DNA of 64,000 nt from Lachancea mirantina (taxonomy: Eukaryota > Ascomycota > Saccharomycetes > Saccharomycetales > Saccharomycetaceae). The position numbers and the translations under genes were made by a program. The stretch's first letter is position 1, and every line of letters begins with the position of its first letter. The DNA lies in assembly GCA_900074745.1 (NCBI GenBank), contig LT598465.1, forward strand, positions 310,001 through 374,000, read 5' to 3'. The notes below the pieces were generated by a model. It did no database searches, was not told the DNA's origin, and saw only the letters and a program-made list of their open reading frames with translations. Shown here piece after piece: positions 51,805-60,418 of this stretch.

Positions 51805-52252
51805 TGTTTGATAGATTATTAGATTAGGGTCAAATTCTCACGATCGATAAAAACGTAGTGTAGAATGAGATTTTAGTAATCTATTGCCACTAAGCTATCA
51901 CCAGCTACCTCAAAAGCCAGTTCCGTACCTTGTTCCGAGTACCTCATCTCATATCTTATGAAATACAACTCCCCTTACATGTTGAGAAATCGAGTTTTTG
52001 AGTATCATTCCGAACGAAGGATCTGTCAGATGTCAAAAATTAGAAAGTTTTGTATGGTAACGTTCCATTAGGCCATTACGAATATACCGAGTATCAGCAA
52101 GATTTACGAGGCTTCAATAGATTAACATTCGTGGACGTCTTTTTCAGTAATTCTATTTGCGTCGATACATACTAAGGGATTTCGGTCCCGTTATCTGAGG
52201 GGTTTTCTTTCCAAATTGGCTCGTTAAAAGATGTAATTAACTGTTCACTTCA
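51805..52252. other. Intergenic: GID9 promoter and IDH1 3' side
   Basis: About 450 bases with no supported gene. A CATCTCATATCTTATG stretch at 51946-51961 is the only repeat-like word seen. Confidence 0.35.
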
Positions 52253-53338
52253 TTACAAAGTCTTCAACTTTTCGATGATGGCATCTGTGAACTCAGTGGT
52301 GGACGCAGAGCCGCCAATGTCTTTGGTGGTGGTTTTACCCTCAGCAATGACATCATAGGTGGCTTTGGAAATACGGTCGGCGTATTCATTGAGTCCCAAA
52401 TGTCTCAACATCAAAGTAGATGAAAGAATCATGGCAGTTGGGTTGGCAACGTTTTTACCCTCGATGTCAAGTCCGACGTGACGGGAACCGGGCTCAAAGA
52501 CGGCGTGTTCGCGACCGAAATTTGCGCCAGGAACCAAACCGGGCCCGCCGATCAACGCTGCGCCGATGTTGCCCAAAATAGAACCGTACAAGTTAGGTGT
52601 CACCAAGACGTCGAATTGGTGGGGCTTGGCGACAGCTTGCATGGACGCGTTGTCCACAATGATGTTCTTGACTTCGACCTCGGGGTACTCCTTAGCACCG
52701 ATTTCGTTGACCGAGTTTCTGAAAAGTCCGTCACCCAGCTTCATAATATTGGCCTTGTGAACCGCACACACGGATTTTCTATTGTTCTTGAGGGCGAAAT
52801 CGAACGCAAAACGCGCGATCCGCTCGGATTTGACTTTGGTCATAATCTTGAGAGATTCAACGACACCGGGCACGGATTCGTGTTCGAGTCCCGAGTACTC
52901 ACCCTCGGTGTTTTCTCTGATAACAACAATGTCGACACCTTGCAAACGCGTCTTGACACCGGGAACGTTCTTGAACAACGCTACATTGGCGAAGATGTCC
53001 AACTGTTTACGTAGTGCAACGTTTAGGGACCCGTGGCCCGTTTGGTCCGCAGGAGTGTGCCAGATACCCTTCAGACCGATCTTGTTACGTTTGAGGGACT
53101 CTACTGCTTTTTGAACACCTTCCTGGTTCTCTAGACCTGAAATGTCCACTTTCTCCCAGTCAATGGGCACGTTTTCCGAGTCGAAGATCGACACCACTGA
53201 GTTGGTAACCTCTTTACCCACACCGTCACCAGGAATCAAAGTCACCGTGTATCTACCACCGTATTTCTTGGGCAAAAGGCTTTCCGACGCCAACGTCGCC
53301 AATCCTCTCCTACAACCTAAAGCGCTCTGTCTCAACAT
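52253..53338 (-). CDS. IDH1: NAD-isocitrate dehydrogenase regulatory subunit
   Basis: A 361-residue mitochondrial TCA-cycle protein (360 in S. cerevisiae). A presequence (MLRQSALGCRRGLATLAS) precedes the dehydrogenase fold: VTLIPGDGVGKEV, SLNVALRKQLDIFANVALFKNVPG, VVIRENTEGEYSGLEHESVPG, VCAVHKANIMKLGDG. The ALRKQLDIFANV site, lacking the Ser-Arg pair of the catalytic subunit, marks it as the regulatory IDH1 rather than IDH2. It is the YNL037C neighbour of GPI15 and BDP1, with BMT5 and GID9 of the other ancestral track interposed. Confidence 0.96.
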   Translation of the reverse strand: MLRQSALGCRRGLATLASESLLPKKYGGRYTVTLIPGDGVGKEVTNSVVSIFDSENVPIDWEKVDISGLENQEGVQKAVESLKRNKIGLKGIWHTPADQTGHGSLNVALRKQLDIFANVALFKNVPGVKTRLQGVDIVVIRENTEGEYSGLEHESVPGVVESLKIMTKVKSERIARFAFDFALKNNRKSVCAVHKANIMKLGDGLFRNSVNEIGAKEYPEVEVKNIIVDNASMQAVAKPHQFDVLVTPNLYGSILGNIGAALIGGPGLVPGANFGREHAVFEPGSRHVGLDIEGKNVANPTAMILSSTLMLRHLGLNEYADRISKATYDVIAEGKTTTKDIGGSASTTEFTDAIIEKLKTL

Positions 53339-54181
53339 GATGTGTATAATATGAAATATCAGGTGTCACGTCTATATGGTTATTTTCTGGGTCTTTAATC
53401 CAAAAAAAAAATCCTGCAATTTGTCCAGCTACTTTGCCCAAACTTTGCGCGTCAATTCCCTTGTTCCAAGCCAAACAGAACCTTTTCCAAGTGTATCTTC
53501 TCGACGACAACGCTAAAACTTCATGAAGTCCCTTATGTCGTCCTGTTATTGAGCCCATGTTATATAGTTGTTGTAGTTCGTACAAAGAGCTCGGCCCCGA
53601 CTCGGCCTTGACCTCGATCCGGCGCCGAGCTCGGCCACCCAGACATCCTTACTTAAATGGCACGTGACTCAATGTTTTGGTTAGCGACGATCTACGAGAG
53701 TTTCTAAGTAAGACCCAAGAGATGCTCAGACAGATTCGCAGAGGCGACGTTAAGGAGATCAGCGGCTAACTCTATCGTAGAGAGCGATATTAGTTTATCT
53801 CGAGGAATATAAGGGGTGAGCGGCTGGCACCTTCCACTAAAACAGAGACAACAACTGTTAGGAAGAAGAGGAAAGAAGGGAAAGGAAACGTATCTCGCGG
53901 ATGAAGATGATCTAGTGAGTGGGAAGCAACAATCGTTGAAGTGAGGAGGGAAAGAAAGTTTTAGAAAATGGATCCGTATAAACCAACTCCCGCTTGTCTA
54001 CCAAAGGTCACGCGACTGATCCGTATTTAATGACAAACAACCCCTGCAACCACGTGACGGAAGCGTACGTAATGGTATCACGTGACCTTCTTCCATATTC
54101 GACCTGGAATCTACAGGAATTACTATAGTAAAGCTTAAGCCCATCTTAGTACCGCGCATCTCAGTTCTCACACGACGCGCA
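53339..54181. promoter_or_regulatory. Divergent IDH1 / FMC1 promoter region
   Basis: An 843-base divergent region without a convincing gene. Near IDH1 lies a local GC-rich patch (53588-53637) with three CTCGGCC words and an inverted pair AGCTCGGC (53588-53595) / GCCGAGCT (53624-53631). Near FMC1 two CACGTG sites lie at 54051-54056 and 54079-54084, the second as TCACGTGA; they are candidates for Cbf1- or Pho4-type bHLH factors. Confidence 0.55.
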
Positions 54182-54682
54182 ATGCAAAGGAACGAAATAT
54201 TATCATCTTATAAGGCGCTGGTGAAAACATTGGTGCGCGCGCAAAGGCGTTACAAGAAAGCTCAAGCGGAGGACGAGATTAAACGGCAAGTTGCGCTTCT
54301 GACTTACAAGAAAATCAATCTTGTGAGACAGCAAGCACTAGAAAAGGACGCACAGAAGCGGTTAGAGTTCTTACCCATGCTAAATGAAGTGACGAAAGAC
54401 ATAGACGTGCTGAAAAGATCGGACCCCGCACGTTTACGTCGTTTACATTTCTACGACGATGTACGGGCTTTGCGGCAAAGCCTTGCACAACCGAGCACGC
54501 CCGAAACGCTAGCGAAACGTATCGATCACATTCGGGATATCGCGTCGTTTGTGCAGAATCAACATGAATACGAAGAATTAATCGACCGTTATAATCCGGG
54601 ACTGAAGATGTCGCAGGCGGAAAAAGTCAAGCGAACCGCCGCCAAAGTCGGACTCGAAGTACCAGAAAGTATCCCAGTCTAA
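54182..54682 (+). CDS. FMC1: F1 ATP synthase assembly factor Fmc1
   Basis: A 166-residue LYR-like mitochondrial matrix protein (155 in S. cerevisiae) needed, with Atp12, to assemble F1 at high temperature. It is highly basic and helical throughout: SSYKALVKTLVRAQRRYKKAQAEDEIKRQ near the N-terminus and IDRYNPGLKMSQAEKVKRTAAKVGLEVP at the end, which is a conserved C-terminal motif. Position between GID9 and SGA1 matches YIL097W-YIL098C-YIL099W. Confidence 0.93.
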   Translation: MQRNEILSSYKALVKTLVRAQRRYKKAQAEDEIKRQVALLTYKKINLVRQQALEKDAQKRLEFLPMLNEVTKDIDVLKRSDPARLRRLHFYDDVRALRQSLAQPSTPETLAKRIDHIRDIASFVQNQHEYEELIDRYNPGLKMSQAEKVKRTAAKVGLEVPESIPV

Positions 54683-54750
54683 GCAGTCCAAATCATTGTT
54701 GGAATTTTTTGCCGTGTATACATATATATATGTGATGCATTCTAAAAACC

Positions 54751-56730
54751 TTATTTCTGAGCGCAAGCCATCTTCGACATCACTTGTGATCTCCAGTGCG
54801 AGCTGCTCCAAAACGATCCATAAGACCACGTCAAATCAGTTGCACCTTGTAAAAATCCACTGTACTTGTTAAACTGTTCCGACATGCTCCCATCGTCACT
54901 GACATGTTCACGAACTTTGTCCAAAAACGAATCTCCAAACCGAAGTAAAGAAATCATAGTCTGTGTATATGCCGGAGAATCAAATGGAATTACTAATTGC
55001 CACGAGTCGCCGGTCTTCTGGGAGAAATCTATATTTTCAAAGATGAGTGACCAAAATTGGGTCGTCCATCCATCCAATGGGATGACCAAGTCTGTCTCGG
55101 CGGTGTAAAAATGGGAAATCACTTTATAGAGCAGCTCTGCCGCTGTGGTCGTTGCAAGGAACCAAGGGTTGCCCTCCGAGATGCCAGTACCATCGTAAAC
55201 GTCTTCCGGGTACCTACCCAAAGCGACACCCAGGTTCAAATTGGCACGCTGATGGTTGACGGGATACAAGATTTGCATTTCCGCGACAAGTCCATGCAAA
55301 GTGTTCAACACACCGGTATCGTCAACGTCAAAGGGAATGTTGAAGTCCACAGTCCCGTCCAAACCTGGGTCGTGTGTGATCACTGCAGCGAGTAAAACTG
55401 CAATGTCAAGTCCTGATCTTTTACCCAAGATTGCAGGCGTCTCGATGATATAGTTCTTGTTGGCGTTCAAAAACCCACCGTCAACCATCAAAAATTTCAA
55501 GATTTTGTCAAATTCTTGCTTTAGCGACGACGCAGCCACTTGAGTCTCTGGGTCATCGAAATCTGGTTGAATTTCGGTGAGGTAATGCCAACCCAATTGA
55601 ACCGCTTTCAATTGACATAACGTCGTGAAAAAATGCTGAGCATTCACTTCTTCCCACAAATCAAAAGTGTCAGCGTGCCAGTTATTGACAACATATTGCA
55701 AATCGAGCTTTACCACCGTTTCAAATAAGTCACGTTCGTTGTGGAAGGGCAATTGTAAATCCTGGTTATAGGTTTTTTGGAAATCTGCGATGACAGTTTC
55801 CAAAGGTAATTCCAAGGCACGCAGCGTGGCCAAAAAATTGAAAACAGTAATGAGTCGAAGTGCCGGACCGTCACTTTGAGGACGCCCCCAGTTGCCCGTA
55901 AACGGAGTGTTGTTGACCAACCATTTGGGTTCGCCCAGACCCTTCAAGTCCCGCTTACAGGTGCCAGAAGGATTATCAGTGCGTTGCAAAACAAAAGACG
56001 TGTTCAGAAATTTGAGAACGGTGCCCGCGAGTGTCAAATTCAAACTGGAAGGATCTTGCGCTGGAACCAAACTTTTCACTACGGTGTTCATGGTGATAGA
56101 TCCATCTCGAACCCAATGGTAAAAATAGTCTGGATTTTTTTTGGAAGGAGACGCTAGAACGACACCCTCGGAGACTCGTTCCGCCGTGGGCAAATCGTTC
56201 AAATTGGAATCCCCAATATTCGCGAGGAGCTTTTCGAAACACACTCGGGTTTGCTGTTTGAGCCAAATGTCGAACTGGTCACGTGACACAGTTGTGGGAC
56301 TTAAGGGTCTAAGCTTGATCCGATGGTGAAAGTAGAGGTCCTCATCGGGCAAAGAGCTAGGCAAAGCGCTGGGTTGGACATGAGAACCGGCGTAGAAATC
56401 TTGAATAGTGACATTGCGGGTGTGCCTTTGTAGCGGGTCTTGGGCCGAGCGAGCGTAGCTCGCTTGGCCCTTGCGAGAGTCGTGGCACAACGAAAACCAT
56501 AAAAAACACAGCACGGCGCCAGCAGCAATGGCCAGTTTTCCAGGCAAACGAGGCTTGTGCTGGCGTCGAGTCGGGTCGATTGAAACCGGGTTTTCCTTCA
56601 GCATGTCGGTTTTTTCGTGGGGGGTCTGAAGGGGTGAGAGTTGGTGAAATGACAAGTGATAAGCAACACTTTTTGCAGACGCACTGCAGACAACCGGGAG
56701 TACATTGGAAACCGGTACAAAAAAGGACAT
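54751..56730 (-). CDS. SGA1: Glucoamylase, glycoside hydrolase family 15, with N-terminal anchor
   Basis: A GH15 exo-alpha-1,4-glucosidase; in S. cerevisiae Sga1 degrades glycogen in sporulating cells. Hallmarks are YFYHWVRDGSITMN, NWGRPQSDGPALR, FDLWEEVNAQHFFT (general acid Glu), ALGRYPEDVYDG, SEQFNKYSGFLQG (base Glu) and LTWSYGSFWSS. It is 659 residues from the ATG at 56730, against 549 in S. cerevisiae; an ATG at 56604 gives 617. Both carry a hydrophobic segment after a basic patch (PRLPGKLAIAAGAVLCFLWFSLC reduced to its core AIAAGAVLCFLWFS), so a type II membrane or vacuolar form is likely. The start is uncertain. Confidence 0.92.
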   Translation of the reverse strand: MSFFVPVSNVLPVVCSASAKSVAYHLSFHQLSPLQTPHEKTDMLKENPVSIDPTRRQHKPRLPGKLAIAAGAVLCFLWFSLCHDSRKGQASYARSAQDPLQRHTRNVTIQDFYAGSHVQPSALPSSLPDEDLYFHHRIKLRPLSPTTVSRDQFDIWLKQQTRVCFEKLLANIGDSNLNDLPTAERVSEGVVLASPSKKNPDYFYHWVRDGSITMNTVVKSLVPAQDPSSLNLTLAGTVLKFLNTSFVLQRTDNPSGTCKRDLKGLGEPKWLVNNTPFTGNWGRPQSDGPALRLITVFNFLATLRALELPLETVIADFQKTYNQDLQLPFHNERDLFETVVKLDLQYVVNNWHADTFDLWEEVNAQHFFTTLCQLKAVQLGWHYLTEIQPDFDDPETQVAASSLKQEFDKILKFLMVDGGFLNANKNYIIETPAILGKRSGLDIAVLLAAVITHDPGLDGTVDFNIPFDVDDTGVLNTLHGLVAEMQILYPVNHQRANLNLGVALGRYPEDVYDGTGISEGNPWFLATTTAAELLYKVISHFYTAETDLVIPLDGWTTQFWSLIFENIDFSQKTGDSWQLVIPFDSPAYTQTMISLLRFGDSFLDKVREHVSDDGSMSEQFNKYSGFLQGATDLTWSYGSFWSSSHWRSQVMSKMACAQK

Positions 56731-57348
56731 AAACGACGGTCAACGACGGGCCAACGACGTCTGACAGAGCCTGGACGACGGAGCCAGCGACAATGGCAAT
56801 ACTTTAGTCACAAGACGTTGCCACGCGAGACGGCGGTTTCCAGGAGCGACGAACACTGCTCGTGATAAGTGACACATGCCCCAAACCACGAAGTCACGTG
56901 ATACCTGCCGCCACAGCACCCATACCCACGCCCCGACACCCACACACTCTTGGTCACGCTGCAACTCCCTCCGTCGTCCCTGGCGCCCGTGTCACGATCC
57001 TGCATTGACGTCAAGGTGACCACCTGCGGGCGCAGGTGACCGCCTGCGCTCGTCTCCTCAATAATCCCGTCGAGAACCGCTCTAGCCCGGGATTACATCA
57101 GTGTGATGAGCCATAACCGGCTTGTTGGGCAGAAATCCGCCACAGCGATGATGCGGTAGCGATAATGATGATGCGGTTGGGTCCAAAACCATGCCGTCGT
57201 ACTGTGTCGCCGTTGCGACGCAGCGGCGACGCTTTGCGACGGCATGCTGGGCATATATATATATGGACAACTGCTACAAGCTGTCTGCCAAGTGGATGGT
57301 TTGTTCACCCCAGCCACATTACATAGCACACCCGCACACCACACCCAC
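56731..57348. promoter_or_regulatory. Divergent SGA1 / NCE103 promoter region, GC-rich
   Basis: A 618-base GC-rich region. It contains a CACGTGA at 56895-56901, a TGACGTCA bZIP site at 57006-57013, a palindrome CACCTGCG-GG-CGCAGGTG at 57021-57038 within a 20-base direct repeat, a long symmetric hairpin at 57190-57246 and a TATATATATAT box at 57254-57264, 85 bases before the NCE103 ATG. Confidence 0.7.
57006..57013. promoter_or_regulatory. CRE/ATF-type bZIP site upstream of NCE103
   Basis: The perfect palindrome TGACGTCA lies 336 bases before the NCE103 ATG. In S. cerevisiae and Candida the bZIP factors Cst6 and Rca1 raise NCE103 expression at low CO2 through TGACGT-type sites. The same role here is inferred. 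Confidence 0.6.
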
Positions 57349-57990
57349 ATGTCTCCAGCATCTACCAACGTGTTCACGCTTTCACACCAGTCCAAGCTCG
57401 CGGACTTGCTCGCTGCCAACGAAAGATGGTGTGAGCACATGGAGGAAGAACACCCTCGTCTTCTCAGGGACTACAACGCACACGGACAGAGCCCACACAC
57501 TTTGTTCATCGGATGTTCCGATTCGCGCTACAACGAAGCGTGTCTCGGAGTCGTGCCAGGTGAGATTTTCACATGGAAAACGATTGCCAACGTGATCACT
57601 GAGAGCGACGCGACCTGCCGTGCGACGCTCGAGTTTGCCATCAACGTGCTCAAGGTGAACAAAGTCGTTGTGTGCGGTCATACGGACTGCGGCGGCATTA
57701 ACACGTGTTTGAGCAACAAACGTGAGTCTCTGCTCGAAAGCGGCACGTGCAACTCTCTACATGCGTACTTGCAAGATGTCGATGACCTGTACCACGAGCA
57801 CAAGCAAGAAGTATTTGCACAAACGTCCGACGTCAAGGAGCAGAGTCGGCTATTGTCGAAGCTGAACGTGCAAAAGCAGCGTGGCCGTCTGTTGGAGATC
57901 AGCACCGTTAAGGACGCGCTTGCGCGCGGCGACATCGAGGTGTACGGGCTTTTGTACGACGTCGGCACGGGCCGCGTCGAAGTGGTGTAA
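57349..57990 (+). CDS. NCE103: Beta-class carbonic anhydrase
   Basis: A 213-residue zinc enzyme (221 in S. cerevisiae) that makes bicarbonate from CO2 for carboxylation reactions. The zinc ligands are Cys56 (FIGCSDSRYNE), His111 and Cys114 (VCGHTDCGG), with the Asp58-Arg60 dyad also present. The C-terminus VYGLLYDVGTGRVEVV is family-typical. The frame is open from an ATG at 57244, but the TATA box lies inside that extension, so the ATG at 57349 (MSPASTN) is the start. GC-rich third codon positions hint at the GC island that follows. Confidence 0.96.
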   Translation: MSPASTNVFTLSHQSKLADLLAANERWCEHMEEEHPRLLRDYNAHGQSPHTLFIGCSDSRYNEACLGVVPGEIFTWKTIANVITESDATCRATLEFAINVLKVNKVVVCGHTDCGGINTCLSNKRESLLESGTCNSLHAYLQDVDDLYHEHKQEVFAQTSDVKEQSRLLSKLNVQKQRGRLLEISTVKDALARGDIEVYGLLYDVGTGRVEVV

Positions 57991-58292
57991 CTAAAGGGGT
58001 TGTATACTAGTACGGTTGATTTTAATAGAGGTTAGATAAGAAGCGATAATTTGATTTGAGAGGACGAGAAATGTAAATGACGAATATGCCGGTGCTCTGT
58101 CGGTCCAAGAGCCTCCTGATAAGTTGAAGACTGTTCAGGATTGGGCGGAGCATGAGATACAAGCCAGTCGAAGTGAGAATGTCTGGATGAGACCCTTGGT
58201 ACCATCAAATCAGTAGCGTAACCCTAGTTAGGCCGTTGCCAACGCATTTGTCAGGAGCACTCAGGTTTACGGTGCCTGTGCCCGAAAGGCCT
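57991..58292. other. Intergenic: NCE103 3' side before LTR cluster
   Basis: About 300 bases with no gene or repeat recognised; its left part is presumably the NCE103 3' UTR. Confidence 0.35.
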
Positions 58293-58689
58293 TGTTGGAA
58301 GGAGCTGGCGAGAAGATGATATCGTTCAACTGCATCATCACGTGATCGACATGACAGAATAAGATTAGAGGATTGGACAGACGGTTGGCATTCCGCGAAA
58401 GAGCTGGAAGCTAAAACAGGTCCATAGGGAGTTCTAGAATCTTCAGAACATTGTAATCATATGTGGTATGATGAATGACGTATGATGAATAACGTATGAT
58501 GAGAATTCGCCGCCTAGTATGAAGAAAGTAACGCAGATGTTTTGATCAGCCATACAGTGGCCATATCTTCAAGATAACCACGGAGAGATGTAAGTACTCA
58601 ATTCCTTACCAGCTTTATTATTTAGATCAATTATGAACGAATGAGCAGTTCAGAAATCTATCAACCACCGATAATGTCAAACCTCAACA
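58293..58689 (+). mobile_element. Solo LTR, Ty1/copia-like (copy A)
   Basis: A 397-base repeat beginning TGTTGGAAGGAGCTGG and ending CCTCAACA, the TG...CA ends of a yeast retrotransposon LTR. It shares most of its length with copy B on the other strand (58859-59292). A promoter-like region and a 3' part with CTTTATTATTTAGATC are shared too. No internal coding region is attached, so it is a solo LTR, an old relic. Its two flanks do not show a matching target duplication. Confidence 0.8.
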
Positions 58690-58754
58690 ATTATGAACGA
58701 ATTAAATGAACTGTTCAGAAACCTATCAACCACCGATAATGTTAAACCTCAACA
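58690..58754 (+). mobile_element. LTR 3'-end fragment (copy C)
   Basis: A 65-base piece equal to the 3' end of the same LTR family, again ending CCTCAACA, directly abutting copy A. It is either a tandem leftover of recombination or an older copy hit by another insertion. Confidence 0.7.
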
Positions 58755-58858
58755 ACAAATTGTATAAAAGGAGCTGGTATGACCAGGATCGTAGTGGTCA
58801 TGGTCGCAAGAGAATCACGGAGAGATATAAGCACTCAATTCCTTATCAGCTTTATTAT
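58755..58858 (+). mobile_element. Interrupted LTR, left piece (copy D/E)
   Basis: The central part of the same LTR (starting AAATTGTATAAAAGGAGCTGG region, ending CTTTATTAT) on the plus strand. It is cut at ATTAT (58854-58858) by copy B and resumes as copy E at 59293. Confidence 0.75.
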
Positions 58859-59292
58859 TGATGAGGTTTTTCCTTGTCGGAGGTTGATAGGTTTCTAAAT
58901 TGTTCATTCAATTCGTTCATAATTGATCTAAATAATAAAGCGGATTAGGAATTGAGTACTTATATATCTCCGTGGCTATCTTACGACCATGACCACTATA
59001 ATTCTGTTCATATCAGCTCCTTTTATACAATTTCTGTAACATTGATCCAAATTTGGAATCCGTTACTTTCTTCAATCTAGACGGTGAATTTTCATCATAC
59101 GTCATTCATCATACCACATATGATCTGATTACAATGTTCTGATGATTCTAGAACTTTCAATGGACCTGTTTTAGCTTCCAGCTCTTTCGCGGAATGCCAA
59201 TCCTTTGTCCAATCCTCTAATCTTATTCTGTCATATCGATCACGTGATGATGCAATTGGACGATATCATCTCCTCGCCAGCTCCTTCCAACA
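58859..59292 (-). mobile_element. Solo LTR inserted in reverse into an older LTR (copy B)
   Basis: A 434-base LTR on the minus strand, starting TGTTGGAAGGAGCTGGCG at 59292 and ending CCTCATCA at 58859. It is flanked by the 5-base direct repeat ATTAT (58854-58858 and 59293-59297), and the older LTR continues on both sides, so it is a nested insertion. A 5-base duplication and TG...CA ends fit Ty1/copia-type integration. It must be younger than the D/E copy. No internal part remains. Confidence 0.85.
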
Positions 59293-59370
59293 ATTATTTA
59301 GATCAATTACGAACGAATTAAATGAACAGCTCAAAAACCTATCAACCACCGACAATGATACACCTCACCA
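59293..59370 (+). mobile_element. Interrupted LTR, right piece (copy E)
   Basis: The 3' end of the LTR whose left piece is at 58755-58858: it resumes with ATTATTTAGATCAATTA and ends CCTCACCA. Divergence from the other copies suggests it is the older layer. Confidence 0.75.
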
Positions 59371-60418
59371 GCCTTAATATCTATGTCAGAAGGAGGTAGC
59401 GCGACGCGGATATCGTCAAATTGCTGTATCACGTGACCACGATGCCAGATCACAGAAACACCAAACTGAGCGCTGCTTGATTCGGCAGGTCACGTGGGCT
59501 CAGAGATCACATGTATTGGTCGACTTTGTTGGGAATTTGCCACCAGAGGAAAGCCGACTGAAGGCGGGTAACACCGCCGTACGAATACCCATATTGTACT
59601 CAGTTCCACTCAGTGCTCAAGTACGCCATTGGTCCGGGGAGCCTGCCAGTCCCGGCGCAAACACGACCCACAAAGCGACATCCACCTTTTTGCACCACCC
59701 CGACACCACCGCAGCTCGCAGCCCAGCTCACCCCGCACGACTGGCCTCTGCCTCCTTGTTTAGGCAACCTGCCCCGATGTACGGATGCTCGCCATGCATC
59801 GCCTGCATCGCCTGCGTCCGCCCCACCGCCGAGTGCAGATCTGCCGTTGTACCCGTGCCCAGAACACCCGCAGGGCCCGCACAGTCCTGCGCGATTTCTG
59901 TGTCTTCGTCCCCGATCCTTCCCCCCGCCCTCCGCTGCCGTCTTCGCAGGCGCTTTGCCCCGCCTGCGTCCGATCCATCGGCGTCCCATTCTTTGCGCCT
60001 ATGCCTCATGCAACCGGCCCTGGCCTAAGCCCGGGCTTAGGCCCGGGCTTAGGCTCGGCCCCAGGCCCAGCCCTAGGCCCGGCGCCCCGCGCCGGGCCGT
60101 AGGCAAGCCTTCCGGTAGAGGATCCTTCGCTACGTCCAGCACGCACACAACACCCAGTGCGTCCCCAAGGCCAACGGCTTACCACCGGTTCGGAATACCG
60201 TTGCTCTCGAGCTTCTGACAGCCTCGCCCCACGCATCTCGAACTCTCTCAGCTCGCATTTCCCGACAGCAAAATGCGGTGTGCAGCGGTAGGTCGGGGCC
60301 CCTCCGCAGCCAACGCGGCCTCGTATATAAGAGAGCGCCACATGTGCGGCCGGGCTCGCGTGCCAGCCCGCGGCTCGCGCTGCCTGCACAATCAACCCCC
60401 TTACCCTCTTCTACACCC
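59371..60418. promoter_or_regulatory. Long GC-rich XBP1 upstream region
   Basis: About 1 kb with no supported gene; many overlapping open frames arise only from the high GC content. CACGTG cores lie at 59432-59437 and 59492-59497. A perfect 20-base palindrome at 60023-60042 is centred on CCCGGG and is followed by a second CCCGGGCTTAGG copy. A TATATAAGAG box lies at 60322-60331, about 90 bases before the XBP1 ATG. Confidence 0.6.

Noticed and set aside
53310-53585. 91-codon minus-strand frame overlapping the IDH1 start
   Set aside because: It lies in the IDH1 promoter/leader and overlaps its first codons out of frame; no recognised motif.
59477-60395. Several overlapping open frames (up to 183 codons) on both strands upstream of XBP1
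   Set aside because: High GC content removes stop codons in all frames; the translations are Pro/Arg/Ala-rich, have no recognisable domain and overlap each other.
60278-60418. N-terminal extension of XBP1 starting at GTG
   Set aside because: GTG is not a usual yeast start, a TATA box lies inside the segment, and the first in-frame ATG is at 60419.
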